Of a stretch of DNA of 18,495 nt, positions 7,924-14,171 are shown piece by piece. The position numbers and the translations under genes are program-made. The notes beneath the pieces are model-generated. The model was given only the letters and a program-made list of their open reading frames with translations, ran no database searches and was not told the DNA's origin. Position 1 is the stretch's first letter. Every line of letters starts with the position of its first letter. Source of the stretch: Gemmatimonadota bacterium (lineage in GTDB: Bacteria > Gemmatimonadota > Gemmatimonadetes > Longimicrobiales > UBA6960); contig JADFLD010000003.1 of assembly GCA_022564535.1 (NCBI GenBank), forward strand, positions 1 through 18,495. Reading direction: 5' to 3'.

Positions 7924-7944
7924 CTTCAGGACTCCTGAACGGGC
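7921..7944 (+). repeat. Imperfect hairpin: 10-bp arms, 3-base loop
   Basis: GCCCTTCAGG (7921-7930) pairs with CCTGAA-C-GGGC (7934-7944) with one bulged C and the loop ACT. No T-run follows, so it is a poor intrinsic terminator. It overlaps the -12 element and the predicted transcription start, so it could be an operator dyad, or a structure ending read-through from the upstream operon. Confidence 0.4.
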
Positions 7945-7986
7945 GGTTCTGCCGCCGAGTCCCACTTAGGAAAAGGAGGAGATGGG

Positions 7987-8685
7987 GTGAGCGATCCGGC
8001 CATCCTCGATGCCACGGCCGCCAGAGTCGCGCGGCACACGCAGATCGTCCTCATCAAGGTCGGCAAAGCGGGGCTCCTCCGACTCGGGGGTGCCGCGAAG
8101 CGGGCGATCGACGTCACGGTTTCCGCCTCCATGCTTCTGGCCCTCGCTCCGCTCTTCGTCCTCGTGGCCGCTGCGATCCGGTTCACGGACGGAGGGACCG
8201 TGTTGTACTGGCAGACACGCGTGGGGCGTAGAGGCCAAGAGTTCCCGTTTCCGAAATTTCGGTCCATGGTAGCCGGGGCCGACAGGCTCAAAGACACGCT
8301 GCTCCAGCAGAATGACCACGGTCACAGCGTTACGTTCAAAATGCGCGATGACCCCCGGGTTACCCGAATCGGCCGGATCATCCGCAGGCTCAGCATCGAC
8401 GAGCTCCCCCAACTGTGGTGCGTGCTGTGGGGCCATATGTCCTTGGTCGGACCGCGTCCGCCCATACCGCGGGAGGTGAGGGAATACTCCCAGTCCGATC
8501 GACGAAGGCTGGACGCAATCCCGGGCCTGACCTGTATCTGGCAGGTCAGCGGCCGTGGCGATATCCCCTTTCCTCAGCAAGTGGAGCTGGACGTAGAGTA
8601 CATCGACACGCGGGGCATCGGGGTCGATCTGAGGCTCCTGGCGAGAACCCTGCCGGCGGTTCTCGGCGGGCGAGGGGCGTATTGA
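7987..8685 (+). CDS. Short monotopic phosphoglycosyl transferase (bacterial sugar transferase, PglC/WcaJ catalytic-domain type)
   Basis: The 232-residue protein has the bacterial sugar transferase domain (PF02397 type) and lacks the four extra helices of WcaJ/WbaP-type enzymes. The re-entrant helix covers about 41-65, with the central P55 that breaks the helix. WQTRVGRRG follows, then KFRSM, the catalytic dyad D138-E139 in LSIDELPQL, and LVGPRPPIPRE. The family moves a phospho-sugar from a nucleotide sugar onto undecaprenyl phosphate, starting repeat-unit synthesis at the cytoplasmic face of the membrane. The start is GTG 7987, decided by an AAGGAGG element at 7973-7979 with 7 bases spacing; the first 35 residues precede the domain. 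It is the first gene behind the sigma-54 promoter. It is the only one of three PGT-like domains in this operon with the dyad intact, so it is the likely active initiator. Confidence 0.92.
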   Translation: MSDPAILDATAARVARHTQIVLIKVGKAGLLRLGGAAKRAIDVTVSASMLLALAPLFVLVAAAIRFTDGGTVLYWQTRVGRRGQEFPFPKFRSMVAGADRLKDTLLQQNDHGHSVTFKMRDDPRVTRIGRIIRRLSIDELPQLWCVLWGHMSLVGPRPPIPREVREYSQSDRRRLDAIPGLTCIWQVSGRGDIPFPQQVELDVEYIDTRGIGVDLRLLARTLPAVLGGRGAY

Positions 8686-8729
8686 GGGTCTTCACGAGGT
8701 TGGGGGCGCCCTCGGTGGAGGTGGCGGGA

Positions 8730-10139
8730 ATGATCGCGCTCGGTGGGTCCCTCTCCCCACCGTTCGCCCTCCTCGGTCGGCGATGTCGTCAGCTCTCGAG
8801 ATGGAGTGCGCTGCTCCGTCAGGCTGGCACCGCCGCGGCCCCTCGAATCGGCTTGCGATCGTTCGACATCGTGACCGCGGGGATCCTCCTCCTCACCCTG
8901 GCGCCGATGGTGGCGACTCTCCTCTTCCTGTCGGGGCGGGCTCAACCCAAGCTGGTCCGCGTCCCCCGGGTCGGGCGCCACTTCACGCCCTTCCACGAGC
9001 TTCGTTTCTCCGACGGGGTGGAGGGCGCCGGGGGTATCCTGCGGCGATTCCGATTCCACGGGTTCCCGGCGCTGTGGAACGTCTTGATGGGAGACATGGC
9101 CGTGGTAGGCCCGAGACCGGCCTCGCCGGGAGCGTTGGACCTCGCGGATCCGGCGGCACGGAACCGGTTCGACATCAGACCTGGCCTAGCGTCTCTCTGG
9201 TGGGTCCGAAACATGGGCAACGTCGCATACGAAGATGAGCTGGAGGCAGATGCCCAGTTCCTCCGGAGACGCGGCTTCCGCTACAACGTGCTCCTCGCCC
9301 TTCGTGCGCTCGTCTCCCTCGGGTACGGGCGTGAGAGCGAAAATCCTCCGTCTACGATTCGCATCCAGGGAATCCCCATCAGGAATCTCACGATGGCGGA
9401 CGCCGTGGACGAAATCGTCGCTCTTATGGATCGGCCCGGATCGTTCCAGGTGGCCTTTCTGAACGCCCACTGTGCGAACCTGGCCCACGACGACCCCAGG
9501 TACAAGGAGGTTCTCTGCACCTCCCAGATGACGCTGGCCGACGGAAGCGGGCTGAAGCTAGCAGGCACGATCCTTGGCCAACCGGTGAGACAGAACGTGA
9601 ACGGAACCGACCTCTTCCCGCGGCTTCTGAAGGCTCTGGAGGGGAGCGGACGAAGCGTGTTCCTTCTCGGCGCTCGTCCGGGAGTGCCCGGGAAGGTTCG
9701 AGAATGGATCGAGGCGGAGTACCCCGGTGTCGCCGTCGTTGGACACAGAGACGGGTACTTCGCCTCGGAAGAGACCGACGATGTCGTGCGGGAAATCGCA
9801 GCCTCTGGAGCAGACCTCCTCCTCGTCGGCATGGGAGCCCCGCGTCAGGATCTCTGGCTGCGAGAGCACCTGGAGGCGTCCGGAGCCCGGGTCGGCATGG
9901 GCGTCGGGGGCCTACTCGACTTCTTCGGGGACCAGATGCCCCGAGCGCCCGAATGGCTGCGGGAGATCGGCCTCGAATGGACCTACCGGCTCTATCAGGA
10001 ACCGGGGAGAATGTGGCGCCGGTACCTGATTGGAAACGTGGTGTTCCTCGGTCGGGTCGTCAGAGTCCGGATCGGGACCGCGCTGGGGATCCGGGAGGGT
10101 CGAGGGAAGAAACATCAAAGAGAAGGAGAAGAGCGATGA
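8730..10139 (+). CDS. Catalytically dead PGT-like domain fused to WecG/TagA/CpsF (GT26) glycosyltransferase
   Basis: The 469-residue product has two domains. Residues 40-200 follow the sugar-transferase pattern: SFDIVTAG, re-entrant helix 47-68 with central P59, VPRVGRHF, FPALWNVLMGDMAVVGPRP, IRPGLASLWWV. The catalytic Asp-Glu of the SLDELPQL motif is replaced by H110-G111 (RFHGFPALW) and the KFRSM motif is gone. Residues 210-445 are a full GT26 domain: FLNAHCANL, the catalytic Asp in LADGSG (D271), NGTDLF, a GMGAPRQD loop and the FFGDQMPRAPEW end. GT26 enzymes add the second sugar to an undecaprenyl-diphospho-sugar made by a PGT, so the fusion may dock the enzyme beside the active PGT. ATG 8730 has GGAGG 8 bases upstream; TTG 8682, overlapping the previous stop, is an alternative start. 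This is not a known standard architecture to me. Confidence 0.85.
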   Translation: MIALGGSLSPPFALLGRRCRQLSRWSALLRQAGTAAAPRIGLRSFDIVTAGILLLTLAPMVATLLFLSGRAQPKLVRVPRVGRHFTPFHELRFSDGVEGAGGILRRFRFHGFPALWNVLMGDMAVVGPRPASPGALDLADPAARNRFDIRPGLASLWWVRNMGNVAYEDELEADAQFLRRRGFRYNVLLALRALVSLGYGRESENPPSTIRIQGIPIRNLTMADAVDEIVALMDRPGSFQVAFLNAHCANLAHDDPRYKEVLCTSQMTLADGSGLKLAGTILGQPVRQNVNGTDLFPRLLKALEGSGRSVFLLGARPGVPGKVREWIEAEYPGVAVVGHRDGYFASEETDDVVREIAASGADLLLVGMGAPRQDLWLREHLEASGARVGMGVGGLLDFFGDQMPRAPEWLREIGLEWTYRLYQEPGRMWRRYLIGNVVFLGRVVRVRIGTALGIREGRGKKHQREGEER

Positions 10140-11728
10140 GAGCCGTTGTAGATGCAACCGGACGCTGGGGCACCGCGGACCGTTGCGGAAACCGCCCACC
10201 GGTGACGACGATGCTGGTGGATCGCCCGTTCATCCAACACGTCGTCGAGTTTCTCCTGGACGGTGGCATCAGGAGGGTGGACTTCATACTCAACGAAGAT
10301 CCCCGCCTGGTGGAGGATCACTTCGGGGACGGGACCCGATGGGGTGGCGAGTTCCACTATCACCTGGTTCGTGACCCGAAGTCGTCACCTCAGGTTCTTA
10401 GACGCATGGGCGAGGGCACGGAGGGAGGACCGGTTCTCCTGGCTACCGCAGACTGCCTTCCGCTCCTGGAGGGCACGGAATTCGAGGCGGGCCGCGTTGT
10501 GAGGAGTCCCCGGATCTACCTCGCCTCGGTCCCGGAAGCCTCCACGCCCGGCGTCGGAGGAGAGGCACGACCCCGCATCGATTGGACGGGATGGGGCTGG
10601 CTGCCCTTGGGCCTGCTCGCCGACGCTCCCGCGGACGCCTTTCCTCGTGGGCTGTACGCGTGGCTCGCTAGCGTGGCAGGAACGGACGGCGCCGTCCAGG
10701 TGCCGCCGCCACTGGGGATTCGTGATCACGCCGAACTGCTCGCCTCCCAGAGACGCGTCCTCAACGGATCCGTGCGCGAGCTCGTGCGGACGGGAAGAGA
10801 GACGAGGCCCGGAATCCGTATCGGGTGGAACGCCTCCGTCCATCGAAGCGCAGTCCTGACGGCGCCCGTAAGCATTGGGGAGAACGCACATATCGGAAGC
10901 GGGGTGCGCCTGGGTCCCAATGTGGCCGTGGGCCGAGACTGCATCGTGGACGCGCAGTCGATCGTCAAGAATTCCGTCGTCCTTCCCGGTACCTACGTGG
11001 GGCGCTCCCTGGAGATCACGGACTCGTTGGTGGACCGCCAAAGAATCGTGAACACCCGTCTCGGAGCTGAGTTCGCGGTGCCGGATCACCTTCTCCTGGG
11101 GGCCGCATCGTTGCCCAAGCTGGGGGACGTTCTCTACCGGATCGGGGAAAGAGTCATCGCGGCGGTGCTCCTGCTTCTCGGTGCTCCCGCGCTCTTGCTC
11201 GTGGCCCTCGATCTCAAGGCGACCCGAGTGGGGCCGGTTTTGCACGCGCGGGACGTCGTGCGCACACCCGTGGCGGCTTTCGCCGGGAGTGAACGCCTGG
11301 TGCGCTTATGGACTTTCCATCCGCGGTACGGCGCGGCGAGGTTCGCGTCCCGCACCGGGGGAGGAAGCGATCTCCTGCTCCGGGTTCTTCCGGGATTATT
11401 CGGCGTCGTCAAAGGCCACATCTCGCTCGTCGGCGTCGAGCCTCGCCCCCCCGAGGCAGTAGCCGGCCTTCCCGAGGACTGGAAGGTGCTGTACGGGAAA
11501 GCTCGAGCCGGCCTCATCACGGAGGCCGAGGTCGTGTTCGGACCTTCGCCCGATCCCGAGGAGTTGTTTTCGGCGGAAGCGTACTACTCGGTGACGCGGA
11601 GTGTGCGCCGCGACGTGGTCTTGTTGCTGAAGTACTTACGACGTGATGCGCTGGGGAATCGAGGACGCGAATACCCGAGCCCGATTCTCAGCGAAGATTC
11701 GCGCCTTCCGAGCCCGGCGGCCTTCTAG
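10136..11728 (+). CDS. Degenerate nucleotidyltransferase + left-handed beta-helix + dead PGT-like domain
   Basis: The 530-residue product has three parts. Residues 1-170 follow the sugar nucleotidyltransferase plan (RmlA/GlmU type: RPFIQHVVEFLLDGGIRRV, FGDG, LLATADCLPLL). The nucleotide-binding GGxGTRL loop is altered to TGRWGTADR and the PK lysine is missing. Residues about 227-310 are hexapeptide repeats (SIGENAHIGSGVRLGPNVAVG). Residues about 336-510 resemble a sugar transferase: hydrophobic helix 340-360 with central P351, GPVLHARDVVRT, VVKGHISLVGVEPRP. The catalytic Asp-Glu position reads R416-V417 (LLRVLPGLF). A structural or docking role is more plausible than catalysis, perhaps gathering precursor enzymes at the membrane. 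The start ATG 10136 overlaps the preceding stop (ATGA) and has AAGGAG 7 bases upstream. The PGT assignment of the C-terminus rests on motif order and hydropathy. Confidence 0.75.
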   Translation: MRAVVDATGRWGTADRCGNRPPVTTMLVDRPFIQHVVEFLLDGGIRRVDFILNEDPRLVEDHFGDGTRWGGEFHYHLVRDPKSSPQVLRRMGEGTEGGPVLLATADCLPLLEGTEFEAGRVVRSPRIYLASVPEASTPGVGGEARPRIDWTGWGWLPLGLLADAPADAFPRGLYAWLASVAGTDGAVQVPPPLGIRDHAELLASQRRVLNGSVRELVRTGRETRPGIRIGWNASVHRSAVLTAPVSIGENAHIGSGVRLGPNVAVGRDCIVDAQSIVKNSVVLPGTYVGRSLEITDSLVDRQRIVNTRLGAEFAVPDHLLLGAASLPKLGDVLYRIGERVIAAVLLLLGAPALLLVALDLKATRVGPVLHARDVVRTPVAAFAGSERLVRLWTFHPRYGAARFASRTGGGSDLLLRVLPGLFGVVKGHISLVGVEPRPPEAVAGLPEDWKVLYGKARAGLITEAEVVFGPSPDPEELFSAEAYYSVTRSVRRDVVLLLKYLRRDALGNRGREYPSPILSEDSRLPSPAAF

Positions 11729-11744
11729 AGGAGGAGGCTCTCGC

Positions 11745-11773
11745 GTGAGATTCGGTATGTGACGGTGTATTCT
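11745..11773 (+). promoter_or_regulatory. Weak candidate sigma-70-type promoter for the permease gene
   Basis: GTGAGA (11745-11750) and TATTCT (11768-11773) each match the -35/-10 consensus at 4 of 6 positions with a 17-base spacer, in the 83-base gap between the polysaccharide operon and the permease gene. This is a weak match that could occur by chance. No terminator-like hairpin with a T-run is visible in the gap. Confidence 0.25.
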
Positions 11774-11811
11774 TCGGCATCCGGACAACACATCGAGAAG
11801 AGGGGGCGCAG

Positions 11812-13587
11812 GTGACGGGCGAAATGCTCTTCGTACTGGTGTTGACGATCTGTGCGGTGGTGCTGTTCGTCACCGAGAAGTTCTCAACTGACATCGTCGC
11901 GATGCTGGTCATGATCGCGCTTCTCGTGACCGGCATTCTCACCCCAGCAGAAGGCCTGGCCGGTTTCGCCAACACCGCCACCATCACGGTCGGCGCCATG
12001 TTCGTGCTAAGCGCCGGAATCTTCCGGAGCGGGGCGGTGAACTTCGTGGGCAAAGGGCTCGGGAGACTGGCCCGGCACAGCTCAGGGCTGATGCTGTTCG
12101 TGCTTATGGTCGGTGTCGGCGTCCTGTCGTCCTTTTTGAACAACACGGCTGCGGTGGCGATCCTGATCCCCGTCGTCATCGTCGTCGCACGCCGAGCGGA
12201 CACCAGCCCCTCGAAGCTGCTGATGCCCCTCTCCTTCGCTTCCATGTTCGGCGGCATGTGCACCGTGCTCGGGACCTCGACCAATATCCTCGCGAGCTCG
12301 ATCGCCGAGCAGGCAGGACTCGAGGCCTTCGGCATGTTCGAGTTCACCAAATTGGGCGTGATTTTCTTCGCCGTCGGAGTTGCCTACATGATGACGTGGG
12401 GCAGAAGGCGCGTTCCCGACCATCGCGGCAAGGGGGATCTGACGAAGAGCTTCGGTCTAGGCGACTACCTGACCGACGTCGTCCTACTGGCCGATTCGAA
12501 GTCGGTCGGCCAGTCGCTGGCGTCGGCACCGCTCGTGAAAGAGCTCGCTGTAGAGGTTCTTCAGATCGTGCGAGGCGGCGTCACGCTACGTCCGACCCCT
12601 CGCACGATCCTTCGCGAGCACGACGTTCTCCGCATCAAGGGGGATCTGCGCACGATCGACGAGCTGAAGGACCGCGTAGGAGTGACCTTGGCCACGAGCA
12701 CCACATGGAGTGACGAGGACCTCCAGTCCACCGATACCAGGCTCGTCGAGGCGGTCGTGGGGCCCAGCTCACCGCTGGCCGGCAAGTCCCTCGCCCAGTC
12801 GAATCTCCGAGAGAACTACGGAGCCACGGTCCTCGCCATCCGGCAGCACGGAGCGTTGAAGCGTGGCAAAGTTCGCGACATGAAGCTGATGCCGGGAGAC
12901 ACACTGCTGATCGACGTACCGAACGACCAGATCGAGCATCTCACCCAGCAGAGCGTATTCCTGCTGGTGTCCAGGGCGGGAATTCCAAGGTTCAATTGGC
13001 TCAAGGCCACCAAGGCGCTCGTCATCGTGGTCTCGGTCGTCGTAATCGCAGCCACCGGATTGCTGCCGATCGTGGCCGCGGCCGCGGCGGGCGCCCTCGC
13101 GATGGTGCTGAGTGGCTGCATCTCGACCGAGGAAGCGTACGGGGCGATCGAATGGAACGTACTCTTCTTACTCGCCGGTATGCTCGCGCTCGGCGCGGCC
13201 ATGGGAAAGACGGGGGCCTCGACGATGCTGGCCGGGGGAATGATCGACGCCGTTGGTGATTTCGGGGCGATCGCGCTGCTCGCAGCGTTTTTTGGCATCA
13301 CCATGTTGCTGACGGAAGTGATGTCGAACAACGCGACCGTCGCGCTGCTGCTCCCGATCGCGATCACCACGGCCCAGTCGATCGACGCGAACCCGCGCGC
13401 GTTCATGTTCGCGGTCGTGTTTGCGGCGTCATCGAGCTTCATGACACCGGTCGGTTACCAGACCAACACGATGATCTATGGGCCGGGCCAGTACCGGTTC
13501 ATGGATTTCGTCCGGGTGGGCGCACCCCTGAACCTCATCTTCTGGATCTTGGGCACGCTCTTGATCCCCTGGTTCTGGCCCCTCTAG
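11812..13587 (+). CDS. SLC13/DASS-type permease with two TrkA-C (RCK_C) domains
   Basis: The 591-residue membrane protein has two related membrane halves separated by a soluble insert. The first half carries N110-N111-T (FLNNTAAVAILIPV) and GTSTN at 154-158. The second carries N506-N507 (MSNNATVALLLPI) and GYQTN at 548-552. These paired helical-hairpin and Asn motifs mark the divalent-anion:Na+ symporter superfamily. The insert (about 215-380) holds two RCK_C units, each with a VLQIVRGG- or VLAIRQHG-type strand and an H/PGD-xL-x-I/L-x-G/D ending (REHDVLRIKGD, MPGDTLLID); such units are known in bacterial SLC13 relatives. The substrate may be sulfate, dicarboxylate or another anion, not determinable here. 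The start is GTG 11812, supported by a GAGGGGG run just upstream; ATG 11824 is an alternative. The gene appears monocistronic. Confidence 0.9.
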   Translation: MTGEMLFVLVLTICAVVLFVTEKFSTDIVAMLVMIALLVTGILTPAEGLAGFANTATITVGAMFVLSAGIFRSGAVNFVGKGLGRLARHSSGLMLFVLMVGVGVLSSFLNNTAAVAILIPVVIVVARRADTSPSKLLMPLSFASMFGGMCTVLGTSTNILASSIAEQAGLEAFGMFEFTKLGVIFFAVGVAYMMTWGRRRVPDHRGKGDLTKSFGLGDYLTDVVLLADSKSVGQSLASAPLVKELAVEVLQIVRGGVTLRPTPRTILREHDVLRIKGDLRTIDELKDRVGVTLATSTTWSDEDLQSTDTRLVEAVVGPSSPLAGKSLAQSNLRENYGATVLAIRQHGALKRGKVRDMKLMPGDTLLIDVPNDQIEHLTQQSVFLLVSRAGIPRFNWLKATKALVIVVSVVVIAATGLLPIVAAAAAGALAMVLSGCISTEEAYGAIEWNVLFLLAGMLALGAAMGKTGASTMLAGGMIDAVGDFGAIALLAAFFGITMLLTEVMSNNATVALLLPIAITTAQSIDANPRAFMFAVVFAASSSFMTPVGYQTNTMIYGPGQYRFMDFVRVGAPLNLIFWILGTLLIPWFWPL

Positions 13588-13621
13588 CGAACCGACTCGC
13601 GGGCCGGTCACGTTACTCGCT

Positions 13622-13650
13622 TTGACAACCATCCTCGCGAGGACTATCGT
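13622..13650 (+). promoter_or_regulatory. Sigma-70-type promoter of the MarR gene, with dyad in spacer
   Basis: TTGACA (13622-13627, perfect -35) and TATCGT (13645-13650, 4 of 6 of -10) are separated by exactly 17 bases. The -10 box ends only 8 bases before ATG 13659, so transcription should start at or within about two bases of the initiation codon, giving a leaderless mRNA. No Shine-Dalgarno sequence precedes that ATG, which agrees. Confidence 0.65.
13632..13643. promoter_or_regulatory. 12-bp perfect palindrome TCCTCGCGAGGA, candidate MarR operator
   Basis: The perfect dyad lies wholly within the 17-base spacer between the -35 and -10 boxes of the MarR gene promoter. A repressor bound there would block RNA polymerase directly. 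MarR proteins commonly bind short dyads in their own promoters, so autoregulation is the natural inference. Typical MarR sites are somewhat longer (16-20 bp), and the symmetry does not extend further here. Confidence 0.45.
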
Positions 13651-13658
13651 GCCCCGCC

Positions 13659-14171
13659 ATGAAGCGCACGACACTCCGATACGAGATTCAGCAGACGAAG
13701 GACTTTCCTTCGTTGGAGGCCGAGGTCTTCCTCAACCTCTTGCGAACCGCTGAGGCCGTGTCCGTGGCACCGCATGGCCTCCTTCGCGACCAGGGGCTCT
13801 CGGGCTCGCAGTACAACGTCCTACGCATTCTGCGTGGGGCAGGCGACTCGGGCCTGTCCTGCCGGGAGATCGTCGATCGTATGGTGACTCGGGACTCGGA
13901 CATGACCCGACTGCTCGACGGACTCGAGCGAAAGCGGCTGGTGGGGCGCAACCGCTCGGCACCCGACCGACGCGTGATCGTCTCCCAGATCTCGACAGCC
14001 GGCTCCGAACTCCTGGCCGACCTGGACGCGCCCATGCAGGCCGTTCACACCGCTCAGTTCGAGCACCTCTCCGAAGCCAAGCTGACGCGCCTGTCGCGCC
14101 TGCTGGAGGAAGCGCGCCAGAGCCCAACCCGCCGCTCAACATTGAACCATGTAGATGGAGAGGACCGATGA
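13659..14171 (+). CDS. MarR-family transcriptional regulator
   Basis: The 170-residue protein has the MarR winged-helix layout: helices at about 20-45, then LSGSQYNVLRILRGAGDSGLSCREIVDRMV (about 48-77, helix-turn-helix start), a recognition helix with DSDMTRLLDGLERKRLVGR, and the wing DRRVIVSQIS with the family D-R-R signature. A C-terminal helix pair follows for dimerisation. Family members are usually repressors released by small ligands or oxidation. The start ATG 13659 lies 8 bases past the -10 box and has no ribosome site, suggesting leaderless expression. The stop overlaps the next gene as ATGA, so the regulator and the CDGSH/glutamate-synthase fusion are co-expressed and probably co-regulated. 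The tail contains no recognised cysteine sensor motif. Confidence 0.92.
   Translation: MKRTTLRYEIQQTKDFPSLEAEVFLNLLRTAEAVSVAPHGLLRDQGLSGSQYNVLRILRGAGDSGLSCREIVDRMVTRDSDMTRLLDGLERKRLVGRNRSAPDRRVIVSQISTAGSELLADLDAPMQAVHTAQFEHLSEAKLTRLSRLLEEARQSPTRRSTLNHVDGEDR

Noticed and set aside
10385..11245. 286-codon minus-strand frame opposite the beta-helix fusion gene
   Set aside because: The composition is typical of an antisense shadow (His, Gln, Glu, Arg, Gly) and there is no ribosome site or neighbour support.
12816..13442. 208-codon minus-strand frame opposite the permease
   Set aside because: Its Ser/Ala/Thr/Ile-rich sequence is what membrane-segment codons give when read backwards; the plus strand has clear SLC13 motifs.
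13588..13621. Possible terminator after the permease gene
   Set aside because: Only 4-5 base complementary arms are visible around 13591-13609 and no T-run follows.
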